From positions 350,001-414,000 of the forward strand of contig JAODTK010003332.1 in assembly GCA_026419785.1 (NCBI GenBank): a DNA stretch of 64,000 nt, given 5' to 3'. Both the position numbers and the translations under genes were made by a program. Below are positions 46,616 to 59,300 of this stretch, piece after piece. Below the pieces are notes generated by a model, which saw only the letters and a list, made by a program, of their open reading frames with translations, was not told the DNA's origin and did no database searches. The DNA comes from Sclerodactyla briareus. Lineage: Eukaryota; Echinodermata; Holothuroidea; Dendrochirotida; Sclerodactylidae. Within the stretch, counting starts at the first letter, position 1. Every line of letters begins with the position of its first letter.

Positions 46616-49600
46616 CCCGGGGCTTTTCCGCGACCTAGGACGTGTTAATTAAAATCTCAAAATTTCCTTTTTTTTTTTTTTTTTTTTTTTTAGCGTATCA
46701 GCGCCAACCGAGGGTTGGCGTTAGATAGTGACCCCACCCCCGGGTGAAAAATCCTGCATAAGCCCCTGATGACATGCGGCGGGATTCTTCAACTTGGTGT
46801 TATTTTAAACAAAACTTGGGAATGTGGATACAGTTGGACCTGAACAATGAGTATGGCATTTCAAAGTCCTGGAGTTCGAATGGACATGATTTAATGTGCT
46901 TCCTGTAAACGAAGACCACAAAGGCTGTTTCTGCGGGGGATATACACGTCGGCGGTTTACCCGCCTGCACATGTTACTCAATACTGAATAACGCAGGCGT
47001 ATATCAGACTTGTTTCCATTTTTTGCATTGGCTCATTCATTAATTGTGTCACCTATTTTGATAACGCCTAGTGGGTACTGGGGATCTTTGCGACTAACGC
47101 GGATCATGGCGTAAGTTTAAATTGAATATTGCAGCCGGCATATCGCACTGTGCGTTATGAACGGACGAATCTTGGGCACACACATTGTGTAAAACTAAAA
47201 GGGAGTTCCATATATTTTCGTTACAGTCAAGGCGGCCCACTTCCCGAAGTCAGGCGGCCCAAAATGGCTATGGCAACGTGCGGGGCCCAAATCCCGGCAC
47301 CGTTTCCGCCAATCCGCTGTCACCTGTATGGGGCCTAGTACTGAGTCACGGAGGAGCCGCGACTGGACAAAGGCCTGCCTCCAGGCTCCATCAGATGAAT
47401 CCAGCGAGTCGTCATCATTTATGAGTGGATTGTAGAAAAAATCCACCCCCCTCTCCCTTCATCGTCCCACCGCCCCTCCCCAACTCAAAAAGCTACGCCA
47501 TTGCTGCCCTCCAGTCGTACACTCGCGCGAACAACATTAGGTCGAGGGGTCATTTAACATATGATCAGCCAAACCGATTCGCAATCATGCCAACATGTAG
47601 TGTTAGAGGCAAACACTTGAACATCGGTTTGTGAAATCCTCTTGTGATACGGGCGGTAGCACGTGGTCCCCAAGAGGTCCGTGCTTTTTTAACCACAGAG
47701 ACGCTCTACTACTTTGTAGACACATGGCATGCTAAGCTGGCTTGCTGCGCAAGGGGGAATTCTTTTTGACATTTGAAGCCAAACTGCCTGTGAAAACTCA
47801 ATATGACGGTGTATAACTTCAAGAAACCTCGTTGATCCCTCGGGAAAGTAAGGAAAGTAAGTTTCTGTTGTACACATATTGATTCTGGATTAATTTGATA
47901 GTAATCAAACTAAGAGCATTACGTTAGACTAGAGGATGACATGTGAAATCGGGCTGTCACAGTAGCAGTCTAACGATAATGTAACGTTAGGCTTTAGCCT
48001 AACCAGTACTACTAGCGGATAAGTTAGGCTAGGCCTCGGCCACTGAGTAGTACTAGTACATGTACTAGTATAGTACTCAACGGGCATGGTTGCATAGAAA
48101 GTGATTACCCATGTGATAGGTAGCTGACAACTGTGTACCATAGATAGGGTGGCGTTATAGTGTTAGTGATAATGAGGGTTACTGTTTAGCGGTTTCCTTC
48201 AGGTGTTACGATATAAGATTTTAGGAATACCATCCCCCCACAGGCGGGGTGGCCGGTTTTTATCGGGTCGTTCTTACCACCTGGTATAGCCTATACCAGG
48301 GAAATACCGTTTTTTCCGGGGGGTTTCCCCACCCGGAGTGTGAAAAAACTGGGAAAAACCTACGAAGGGTAAAATAACTTAAAAAAAAATCATTGGAACT
48401 TGTGGGAGGGCTTAAAACTGCAAAGAAATGTATTCGTAGGATAGGGGTGGAAGACTAGGGGGGGTGGGAACAGCCAGCTTCGCATCACTATACAACCATA
48501 ACAAGTTCTGGACTGTTTCTCCACCCCGGACCTATTACTCAGTTCTGTCTGGAGCATCACCTGTCCAATGTCCATCTTAAATGTTTGAGCACACATGTCA
48601 TGACTTCATAATCAAACCATGTCTGCATCTGGGTGGATATTTGGGCTGTGTTTATGGTGTATACAATGAACATAATCAATATATTGTTTGAAAGTTTCCA
48701 TTGGCCACCTCAGTTCCACTTTCCATATACGGGTATAGTTGTGATTTTTTGAGAGAATTGTCTGAGCATACAGGCAGTCTTGGAAAATAGGTTAGGTGAG
48801 GACGGTAACATTTGGAGCACATTTGAACTGCATACTGCAGGGGGATAGAGAAGGGTGTAATGGATGAAATTACCCCTGCCCACAACATGCATAATGGTTA
48901 TTTATTCTACTTCAGGCAAGTGCTGGAAAAACTGTGAATCCCGGGAAGGAGAATGTATTTCCCAGTAATTGTGACAACGATATACCCCCAAAATTGAAAT
49001 TCCCTCAATTGCACAGGATTTCCCTCCAATGGCCAGATGTCTGGTCAGGAGCTTCCCAAATTCCCATTTTCCCACCCATGACTTGGGCTCGATTTTTACG
49101 GTCGTCCGATCGCCGAGACGACTAAAAGTTCTGACGGACAACCAGTTTTTGACATGACGGTTGTCCGCTGGACTCACTTTTTTAGTTTAAATTTTATTAC
49201 AAGGACATTCATTCTCAGGTTTGTAAAACAAAATTCAGTGCAAGATATTTCAGTTTTATTTTGCTTCATTTTCCCACCAAATACACCCCTGAAACTCTAA
49301 TCACGATCACGGCCTCACACTCAAATGTCACCGCAACGCGTACTCCGCGGCCGGCAGGTCAGCCAGACTATTTGTAGGTGGTTTCCTTATCGGTGATTAC
49401 CGTTCTCGCAACTGGTAACGTGCCGTTCCATTTGCAAGATGCGCGGGACTCTGCGCCAGTGCGCGTGAAAGTCCCCATTGGTTTCCACAACAGGAATAGC
49501 AATTTTGCACTTTTATTAACCAGGCACTATCTCCGGTTTACTTCAGGCACAATGAATGCATTAATAATAGCCTGGTGTTTCGACTTCGGAACACTGCAGG

Positions 49601-50629
49601 CTAGGAAGAGATCGAGAAAGAAAACCCTATGTTTATCGCACATAGATAACTTTCGTGATTTTGTAGTGAATGCACACATGCTATGTTAAACATGTGAATG
49701 GAACCAATTAACTGTAAAAAACCGTTAAAAATCTGTTGTCTGAAAACCAGGGATGAGAAATTAACCGACGGCCACGGCGGCCATGGCCGTCGGTTTTTCA
49801 TGATGGCCGCAGGCCCTAAAAAAGCGCCTAGAGCTCACGGCCACGATGGCAGTCCGGCCCCCAAAGTCTTTTGCCGTCATGCCTCTGAAGTTGGGTTACT
49901 ATCAACTTGAGACTCTTTTCAAAGGAGAAAACATGTCGATTTCATGTTGTACATGATCCTAATAACCAAAATTATCCTAAACACCTGAAATAACGATCAC
50001 AAAAAGTTCTGCCAAAACCGGCAGAAATTTGCCGGATTATAGGCCCGATTTTGCCTATGCAACAGTGGGTTAGGATTAGCCTTTTTTTTTCAAACCAGTG
50101 TATCTCGGATTCAGGGTCATAAATCACGAAAATACCACTTGTTTCTGCCTAAAAATATCAAAACAATGTGAGAGGAGTATGGGGAAGCTATATCCACCTC
50201 TATGAAAATTATTTCGGCACAAGTTCGGTGGGAGGTACTAAGTAGGCCTACTGTGGCAAAACGGGGGAGGGGGCGGCTTGATGTATCTGTATGGTCTAGT
50301 ACATACGAAACACCTGCGAGGAGGTTGTTGTTCATACTTCAGGCCATGTGTAGCAGCAAGCAAAGTTTATAATGAGCACTCTAACTAAAACTCACTGTCT
50401 ATGTCACTTAGAGCCGACTTGAAGGATTTAACATCAGCGGCCTACTGAATAGCACAGGGTAAGCCTTCCCATTCAGGTATTGTCATGGGGTGGGTACAGA
50501 TAGATAATTAACAGTAAGCATCCTTCTTTTGTGGCAATGGGGTCATTAAAGGTCGTTCCCTTAGTTACAGTATGGGTAATGAATAACCTCTTCTAAAATG
50601 TGTTCACCAAGATGATAACTGCATACAAC
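46616..50629. other. Unassigned region
   Basis: A T run of about 23 bases lies at 46669-46691, with another GCGCCAACC module at 46701-46728 directly after it and a MITE-type end AAAAATCCTGCATAAGCCCC at 46747-46766. From 46770 to 50629 no conserved exon was recognised. A missing first exon of NOG1 might lie in the right part of this interval or further right but was not found. Confidence 0.35.
49763..49798. repeat. GC-rich perfect hairpin
   Basis: ACCGACGGCCA and TGGCCGTCGGT are an 11-base perfect inverted repeat around a short centre containing CGGCGGCCA. It would fold into a strong stem. The related word CACGGCCACGATGG occurs at 49838. It may be a transposon end; nothing links it to a gene. 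Confidence 0.7.
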
Positions 50630-51095
50630 TGGATTTTCCTTATGGGTCACCATCATACATAGAAGGCATTTTTAGATGCTTAAGCGCATTTGCCCGTCCC
50701 TATTTCCATTGATTGCGTGTGTAGTCCCTTGGAGTTTGAAGACCATCAGTATGGGACTTGATCCTCACGATTAGAGTAGGAGAACAAAATCATCCGCAAG
50801 CAGCTTAATGTCCAAGAGGATATGGTTGTGAATACATGTATGTATATATTACCAAGAACAGGAGGGGGGCCTAAAACAGTTCCTTGAGGGACTTCTGATG
50901 AACTTCCACTTCGGATGAGATGATGTCTCTCCTGCTAGGAGAAACTTTTGATGTTGACGTTTGGTAAGAAATGACTGAATCCACTTTGAAGCGGTGATGG
51001 TGGATTCTGATAACTGCCGACTTTGAAGATTGCTAAGGACGTTGATGGAGCACACTGTCAAACGCTTTTCTGAAGTCCATAATGTCAAGTCAGCC
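50630..51095 (-). mobile_element. CR1-like LINE reverse transcriptase fragment
   Basis: The minus strand reads, with frame breaks, DIMDFRKAFDSV near 51050-51095 (first catalytic Asp region), then ASKWIQSFLTKRQ, a damaged SG.P...C.RPP (usually SGVPQGTVLGP) near 50865, and KLLADDFVLL at 50780-50809 with the catalytic Asp pair. The end GQMRLSI.KC near 50690 matches the W.M.FN..KC motif. So the whole palm domain is present in order, without the upstream endonuclease. Not functional. Confidence 0.75.
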
Positions 51096-51274
51096 TCCTA
51101 CTCATGCATCTGTTTCTACTGCAGGAGGCCATTATGGCATGTGATCATGAAATTGTTTGTGCCTTTCAATGCAGGGATGAATTCAAATTTCATTTTAAAT
51201 ATTATTCCCATCCGTAGCATCGCTTGTTGGGCGTTGAGTAACAATGACTAACCTCATGATCAGGAAATGGGAGT
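51096..51274. other. Possible further LINE sequence
   Basis: Lies on the 5' side of the minus-strand LINE fragment, but no motif is clear. Confidence 0.3.
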
Positions 51275-51586
51275 AGCCACCAGAAAGGGAAAGTTGTAGG
51301 TTTGAATGGTGTAGGAAGCCGTAATGGTATCTCACTCTCCTGTCGTGTGGTGGTTGCCCCAAGTGTTTGGAAGGCGGGGGAGATGGGTTTATGCAAGTGC
51401 GTTAGGATGGAGGACCCCCCCCCCTAGCCACCAGCAAGGGAAAGTGGTCGGGATTGGTGGTAGGAAGCCGTAATGGTTCTCTAACTCTCCGTCATGTTGG
51501 TGTTTGCAAAGGTTTGGTAGGCGGGGGGAGGGAGATGGGGGGAGATGGTTTATGCAAGTGCGTTAGCTGGAGGACCCCACCGCCCC
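51275..51586. repeat. Tandem duplication, two units of about 155 bases
   Basis: Unit 1 (about 51275-51425) and unit 2 (about 51427-51586) share GCCACCAG, GGGAAAGT, GTAGGAAGCCGTAATGGT, CTCACTCTCC/CTAACTCTCC, GGCGGGG, TTTATGCAAGTGCGTTAG and GGAGGACCCC in the same order. Each unit ends at a C run; in unit 2 it has grown into the long C tract that follows. Confidence 0.85.
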
Positions 51587-51661
51587 CCCCCCCCCCCCCC
51601 CCCCCCCCCACCCCCACCCCCCCCCCCCCCCCCCCCCACACCCCCCCCCCCCCCCCCCCCC
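51581..51661. repeat. C-rich tract of about 80 bases
   Basis: Almost pure C with a few A interruptions and one T-free stretch of over 20 C. This is the longest C tract in the window. Open frames across it would encode polyproline or polyglycine and are not genes. Length in the assembly is unreliable for such a run. Confidence 0.95.
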
Positions 51662-53201
51662 AGAAATCATGTGCAGTGGACCAAAAATGATTTTGACCGT
51701 CCAATTGCTTGCATACATGCCTGAGGCTTTTTGCTGTTATCAATTCACATTTTGGTATTTTGCCTTGGTGCCCGCATACGGAAATGTTGGCCTTGGTGTC
51801 CACCCAATGGCATGGTGCCCTCCAAAATTCCCTAAATAGACAAGGCCAAATGGCCGTTGCCCTCCCTCAACCCTAATTCCAGCCCGGGAAAACATTTAAA
51901 AATCATCAAAATGATGAAAAAGGATGAGATGGGTTGATGCAAACATATTTCACAAAAGATTGAATCATGTTATTTTGCAGTGTCTTCAGGTAGTCACTGT
52001 TCTGATCTAGGCTAGTGTGGTCCCTGTACAAATCAGTAGAGTAGCAGGGCCTATGGCCTAGCTACTTGTGGGGATTAGATAATGCCATTAAAAATATCAT
52101 TTTTGTTTTCTTATTTATTCACACAAAATACAATTTGGCCTGGAGTCGAGAACATTCACTATGGGCTAGAAAAAGGTTTGCCGTTGAGGGATTCGCCCTT
52201 TAGAGGCAGCATGTAGTCATGGGCTGGAAGCAAGAATCATATGGCATGGGGGGGGGCATTATCCCCATGAGCCACTGCCTATACATGTAACTACGTGTAC
52301 TGTAGCAATATGGTTTTGCAATGCAGCAAATGGAGAGGAGGGGTCCGGAGACAAACTTGGGCCCAACAACAGAGGAGGCTGAAAGTGACGTAAACCTTAG
52401 GCAAACACATCCTGTCCTATTGTTAACAACTGGCAATGTGTGGCAGTATGCATGATACAAAAAAAAACAACGACTGATCTTTTTGAGAAACCCCCCCCCC
52501 CCCCACAATTCTGAAAACCTAGGTAATTAAAGAGTGATTTGCGCATATCTAGATGGAATGTGGCATATAACGAATCGAATGATAGCATATACTTGGTGCT
52601 ACGCAGTACATTAGTACATGCCATTGCACTGGTGTTAGCGAAACTATATGTCTGTTTGCAACGTGAGGAAAACTGGACGAATGCGGACAACCATTATTTC
52701 CTCTTCGGACAACAAAAATGCAACCACCGGTTTTCCGATGGGAACAACCAGCACAAAAATCTATAAAATCGAGGCTCCTGTACTCCAAATAAAAATTGCG
52801 CAATTGTGATTGAATTCAATTTTCCAACTTAAATCAAGCACTTATTTTTGTTTGAGCCCAATATGCGGTCCATGGGGCCTAGCCTTTATTGTGTAACATG
52901 AGTAGGCTTGCGTTACGGCTATCAGAAAAAATGGTTCATTTGGTTAGAAAAATCGGATTTCAAAATGGAATTATTGAAATTTGTTGGGTTTGAGCTACTG
53001 ACCATTGGTTTCGAGTTTCTCATTGTTGTACTGTGAGATCACAGGGTAACTTGATCGGTTGGGACTTAGACCACAGGTCCTCTGTCTTAGGTTGAAGTTA
53101 CAGAATTCAGTCACGGTGTTAATGTGTCAATAGGGCTTCCTGGTTAGTTATAAATTCATTTTCCCCTGTCACTTTCAACCCATTTTGATCACTTTCCAAA
53201 G
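51662..53201. other. Region upstream of recognised NOG1 exons
   Basis: No conserved coding motif recognised. C runs at about 52490-52505 and a G run at 52247-52255. The first coding exon of NOG1, which should hold the start codon and about 16 residues, could not be found here. Confidence 0.4.
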
Positions 53202-53376
53202 GATTTGTAGATGTGGTGATTTCCAAGACGGAAACGTAAGACCCCTGACAGTCATCACAGACACTACAAGATTAACAGGATACGACAGTTCTACATGAGG
53301 AATGTAAGTTCAACACAACCAGAACTACCATGATAAACTCACAACAGGATTCTCAATGGGACTTCCCAAAGCTGAT
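53202..53376 (+). CDS. GTPBP4: NOG1 exon: N-terminal domain, first recognised
   Basis: Acceptor TTTCCAAAG. Reads [12 protein letters not shown], then after one extra base [19 protein letters not shown] (53238-53300), then further one-base breaks into [10 protein letters not shown] and FPKAD-like sequence. Ends at a GTAAGT donor at 53377. A second GTAAGT at 53304 lies within coding sequence and is unlikely to be the true donor, because the conserved FTQQNYHDKL segment continues past it. At least four single-base differences from a clean frame are needed. Confidence 0.8.
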
Positions 53377-56300
53377 GTAAGTATATATAGCAGTCAGATA
53401 TTGATCATAAATGGTCCACATCCCACCAGACCATTTGCTCCGGTGACAACTTGATTTAGGGAATTCAGGGGCCAGCAAGAGTCTCTTAAAAATGATAAAT
53501 TTATGTAATGCATGCCATTGCAGGTGGTAAGTCTTCGTGCTGCTTAACGTAGCAGGGAAACAATGTGTGTATCAATAACTGTGGAGCATATAAACAATGT
53601 GTGTCATATAACTCTGTTGGCCCATATGAAATGGAATTCACACAGTGGTCCCTGTGGCCAGCCTGTAATTTTCCTACCAATTTTCTAACTCGGCCACTCA
53701 GGCCATTCAGGCACTCAGCCACTCACAGTCGGGCCTAGTTGGAAAATAAAACTTCCAATATATTTCCCACCCCAGTATGGAAGTTAAGCCTGTTCACAGA
53801 AGGCTAGGCTTCTGGAGGCCTACTAGGGAACCACTCATAAAAAGATTCAAGTTAGGAAAAAACACTCCAAATATCGTTAGATAAAGCTGTCTGTAGGCTG
53901 GAATGCTGCAGAAACTTTGCCGAAGGACCAAGCTAATGTATCAAATTAGAATGGAAAATGCTGAAGGAGAGTGAAGATTTTTAGAAAATTTAAGCCAAAA
54001 TGAGCCTATATACCGTACTTAGTATACTAAGAGTATGGGGTATGGGTAAGTATCCTTTTTTGTGAATTGAATCATTAGGTAGCTGTTGGGAAGTTCAAAT
54101 GTGCTGTACGTAATAGTGATAATTGTTCACTTTGTGCACAATGTAGTAAGAAGGAGAAGAAAAATACAACCTGATTTTATTCCAGTTCTATACATCCAGA
54201 TATCCACCCATTTTAGAAGACCTGCTGAAGTTCGCTACGACAAAGACCACTACAGCTCGCTCTTGGCCAGATGAACACTGCAAGCACCTGATTGGATAAG
54301 GTAAGCTTGTCCTACATGTAACCAGATTTTATAGTAATCCACGAGGAACATTGATCTGCACAGAAATTACTAAATCGCAGGTCAGCTGTTAGCCCAATTA
54401 TAAAAATTGGCAAATTACTTCTGTTATCCTCAGTGGCGTTTGGTCTTGCCAGTAGCCAATTAGCAAAAAGACTGGAATTAAAGTACATTCATCATACCAG
54501 CCCTGACCCATGACCTACTAATCCTAGCGTCCTTTTCCCCGGTTATTCTAACGCATATCCCGCGACTATGTCGATGTTGAAGTATGGGGATCGTTGTAAT
54601 CGCTGCAAGCAGCTGAAGCGAGCGCCCTGGGCCGTATGTGTTCCCTCATGCAAGAGGCAGGGACAAGAGCTTGCGAGTACCCTGGAGCAGGTGGCAGAAA
54701 AAACAAAAACACTGATCAAGACGCCCCTGTTTTTTTTTTCCCTAATCGACCCAAACACACGACATCATCCTTTGCGGCTTCCCCAACGTTGGAAAGTCAA
54801 GTTTCCTCAACAAGGTGGGGTTGGAGATTACATCATTGTTCATGGCAGATGTTCTGTGCATTCAAAACATAGCTTAGCCTCAGAATAACATCCTGAAAAG
54901 TGAATGACGCTTGGATAAGTTGGGCTATTTTGTGGGGGATGGAAAAATGTATCTAAAGGTCCAAATCCCATTTCGATACAATGTCCATATGTGGAGTTAT
55001 TGGCCTTCAAAGTTAGTCCTTGTGCGGAGAGATAAATAAGAATAAGTATGTTGTATTCCTTTAATAAAGTAACCATCAAATGAACCAACCAACTATAGCA
55101 ATCCTCTCACATTGAATAAATACTTTTTGAAGTGAAATTATTGGTACATTTTTAGTAGAAAACAAAGAATACTGCAGGGTGTGCAAGTAGGAAATAAGGT
55201 CATATTGCACGATGGAAAAATCATTTCATCTCACACAGTACACCTAATAAAACTTTTGAAGGTATCAAACTCAGCAAGGAAACGTTGTATTTAGGGTTTA
55301 GGACTGTTTACATTCCAGTGGCCCGGGCGTCCTCCCCGTCGGATTTGTAGCCTTCTTCCCAAATCTAGGACGCTTCCGCCTGGAAAAATGGAGAAGGGCG
55401 ATGGGGTGGGCCAACCCAGATTTTGTGTATATTGCCAGATGTTCAATGCGCCGGGGTTGGATGCAGGGCCCTCATTATGGAGTAAGTATTCAATCTTCAC
55501 AGATTCACAAACCAGTGGAGTTTTGATTCTATTAATATTGTTATCTAACTTTTATCAAGGTATAATTTCCCCGCTTTGCTGAAGAAAAAATGTTTTGTTC
55601 TTTTCTTCATTACTGGTTGCTGAAAGAGCAAGTTGGGTACACATGGTTACATGTCAGGCTACAGAAAAAAGTGGAGGGGAATGTCATGAACCCAAAACAC
55701 AAAAACAGACCCTATTTTCAGGAATAGGCTGACTTCACTCTCCCAATGATGAGGTGGAATGCTCCGGTTTGAACATCGCACGCACATCGTTCACAGGCTC
55801 CCTTCATCTCTTTTTGTTTTCCTTCTTCCTTCCGTTCAGTGAATAATTTCTGCTTGTTTTACTGCAGGTTACTAGGGCCGATGTGGAGGTAGAAGCCTTC
55901 GCTTTCACCACAAAGTCCTCTTTGTTGGTCACAGGACTACCGGTATCTCCGATGGCGGTGGTGGACACGCACGGGTATACTGGACCACACGCGGACGAGC
56001 GGAACACATTGAGATGCAGGCCCATTACTGCCCTGGCGAATCTCAAGGCTTCCATCCTGTAACATCTTAGATGTCTCAGGAAGTGGGCCACTCCATACCA
56101 GAACAGGTAAAATCAGGATATGTGAGCATGAGTTATACCCTTTCTGAGGTGTTCTTGCATGGTTCCCCGGTCATGGAAAACCTGGAAAATGGACAATGAA
56201 AATCAAGGCCTGGATCAGTTTTGAAAAGTTGTTGAGTCATGGAATTTTTCATGAAGTGATGGTGTCATTCTCCCTCGTTGTTCCCTGTTGTTGCTTTGGC

Positions 56301-59300
56301 TCTTTTTTTGGATGTTCAGTTAAGAATTCTGTGCAAGATCTCATAGAGAAGGTCATGGAAGTCCTTTATTTGGCCATGGAAAACTCATGGAAATTGATTG
56401 CCCAGAATCTGCAGGACCCTGTCTTGTGACACACAGTACACTGTTTTTCTTATGGTGTACTTGCTGGGCAGGGGATTGAACCTATTCAAGGCCCAGCAAG
56501 ATGCCGACCTGGATACTGCACCTATTGTCAGGTGCAATCCTTTTGTGCTGAAGGTCAAGCCAGAAGGCAATAGGTAACATTTTTAAAGTCTTCAGTTTGA
56601 CCCGGTCGGGAATCAAACCCGGTTCTACCGGGTGGAGCCGACACAACACCACCGTGCCACCTACTCAGTCAGAGATTACGAGACTACCCTGTGTCCTCTT
56701 CCTCCCCCTCAGATTAAACTCTTCAAGAGCATCAGGCCACTGTTTGCCAACAAGCCTCTGCTGATGGCAGCCAACAAAACAGACATCCTAACAATAGACG
56801 ACCTCAGTGACGAGTATAATGTAAGACCAATCTATTTCACTGCCTGTTACTTACCCCTTATCGACCCCGCACCCCCATTATGCCGGGGGCACGCGGAGTT
56901 CGGGTGACCTGTAGAATTGCCAGATGTTCAATATGTGGCATAATTGGGGTGCAAGGTCGATAAGGGGTAAGTAACCGTTGTTCACAGATTCACAAACCCG
57001 TTCAGTTTTGTGCATCACAGGAGACATATGTGAAACAAGAATGGTCTGCAAATATGTCACCTTATATAAGTTGTGGTATTTCTTTAGCGACCAGACCCAT
57101 TCACTGGTTGATCGTTTGTGTTAATGAGACACATTTACTGTTTCATGACTTCTAGTGATGAAGGGATGGGGAAGGGGGGTGGGGGTGGACACATCTGCTT
57201 GTGATGTGAGGGGATCAGGCGTTGGGGGGGGCAATGACATGTTATGACTGTCAACAAATACTACATCAACCGTGTGACATGTGTGTTGACAAATAAATTG
57301 TCAATTTTTCTATGTTACTGGTTCCCATAATTGGGAGTAATGTCCGTGGAGGATTTTGGTAGATAGGTGCTGTATTTCAAGGGATATTTCATTTGAATAT
57401 TTTGAGAGGTGGGCCCTCTCACAGTTGGATCACTCTATCTTACATCTATATGGTCTCTGAGTGGGAAGTCTTGGCTGGTATGGACATGTTCAATGTAGTA
57501 AGGGTTGGATTCAAAAAAATATACATTCATATATCGCTATACCAATGAGCACAGTGTGGGTCAAAAATAATAGCAAACGTCATGAGCTAATAAACAAAGA
57601 GGTAAGTCTCGAGACGTTACTAGTCTGCGGTTGAGAAGTCTTGGCTGGTATGGACATGTTCAACGTAGTGAGGCGTATTGAGGGCTGGCTCAAATACAAT
57701 ACATTAGTGCGTTCATATAGTGCTATACCGATGAGCACAGTGCTGTACAAAAAATAAGCAACATCAGAAGTAAAGAGCAAGGTGTTGAGACGTGACTTGA
57801 AGGTTTGTAGAGTTTTCGCTTCCTTATGGTTCTTGGGAGGCATTACCATACGTGTGGTGCCGCTACCTGGCATGCTTGATCCCCAGTTACTGATTGTTCT
57901 TTCGAAATGTGTAATACATTCTTCTGAGAGGATCTTCTGTGAGGTATTCTGGGGCCATGGAGTGCAGACACTTATACACATAGACTAAGATTAAGGAGTT
58001 GATGCAAGATTTCATTGGAAGCCAGTGAAGGTGATACAATAATACTGTACTGGGATGATCAAGTCCAACACAGAATATCAAACAAGCAGCTTTGTCGTGC
58101 AGCCCTTGCAGACGTGTTAGATCATGCTCAGTGGCTCCCAGTAGCGAAGCATTACCAAAGCTAACCTAGAAAAAGGGAATGAGTTGAACCTGCGGTTTCA
58201 GGTTATACTATCTATGTAAAAACAAAGTATACAATCTAGTTTGGGTGATACACACGATACAAACAAAGATAGTTAGCAGTCATCCTCAAACCAGTATCAA
58301 ACATTATTACCAAGTTCTTGACTAATTGTGATAGACCAAGGAAGACCTGAACAAGATCTCAGGGACTGGAATCAGGATCCTGCTGCGGTGGGACTATGCT
58401 AGGTGGAAGAGTTCTGTGAAAGCTGCCACGAAACGTCCTTCTCCGCACTGATTTGGAATAATTCATATGTAAAACAGGTTGACGATGACATGTGTCCCAT
58501 TGTTACTGAGATTTTTTTTCCTCCCTCGTAGGGAATGCTGAAAGAACTGGAAGATGAAGGAGTTCCCGTAATTCCAATCAGCACAGTAACAGAACAAGGC
58601 ATCATCCAGCTGAAGACAGAGGTAATAGGACTGTTAGGACTTCCGAGGACAACTGCAGGATGAAATATTAAAGAGGCATGAATATTAGCGGAGAAAAACT
58701 GATGCAATCAGTCCAAACCCAAAGCTCATACCACTTTCTGTTACAGAGTTACAGTCCTTTGAAGTTTGTGCATGTGTATTGCGCAAGATCGGAAAAGCAT
58801 CCCAGCATGCAGTAATAAATGATGTTTACTTGCACAACCCTGAAAACAATCTTGTTTTCTATGAAATTCACACACATATTTCACCTCGAAAAGCATTTTC
58901 TATGGGAGAGATTGCTGTATTGGGTTTAGTGTTATGGTCACTTCGGGGAAAAGACAACAGAACTTCTGCTAAAATGTGTGCTAAATGGTTGACTTCTTCA
59001 ACCAAATGAAAACAATGACCAATACATGACCTAACTTCCCTTCCCGGTTGTCAAGAGTGTGACGTCATGCGTTTCCCAAAATTTTTCTGTATAATGGACC
59101 AAACTGTGAAGGCCAATAACACCACATAGGAAACATCGTATTGAAACAGAGTTTTGACCTATGGATGCAGTTTTCCATTCTCCATATAACCTTTGTATCT
59201 AAGCCTGCAGTTTGTCCTTCAACAGCTGATGTTTGTCTTCGTGTGCAACTTTTGGTCAAACTATTATAGGAGCATAGTCACAGGTGTAGGCAGGAATTGA

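Larger units (their letters stand above)
56821..58531 (+). other. NOG1 intron with a degraded LINE on the minus strand
   Basis: GTAAGA to CCTCCCTCGTAG. Holds a LINE fragment (57690-58170) and a local duplication (57465-57790). The left part, 56849-57000, contains an imperfect inverted pair TTACCCCTTATCGACC / GGTCGATAAGGGGTAA (56849-56864 and 56955-56970), suggesting a small MITE. Confidence 0.6.

Noticed and set aside
51454..51803. Proline-rich and glycine-rich frames on opposite strands
   Set aside because: Produced by the C-rich tract.
53304..53309. GTAAGT as the end of the first recognised NOG1 exon
   Set aside because: Conserved NOG1 sequence (FTQ, NYHDKL) continues directly past it to a second GTAAGT at 53377.
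56590..56662. tRNA gene on the minus strand
   Set aside because: Box B-like and A-box-like sequence are present but no proper acceptor and anticodon stems; fits a SINE head.
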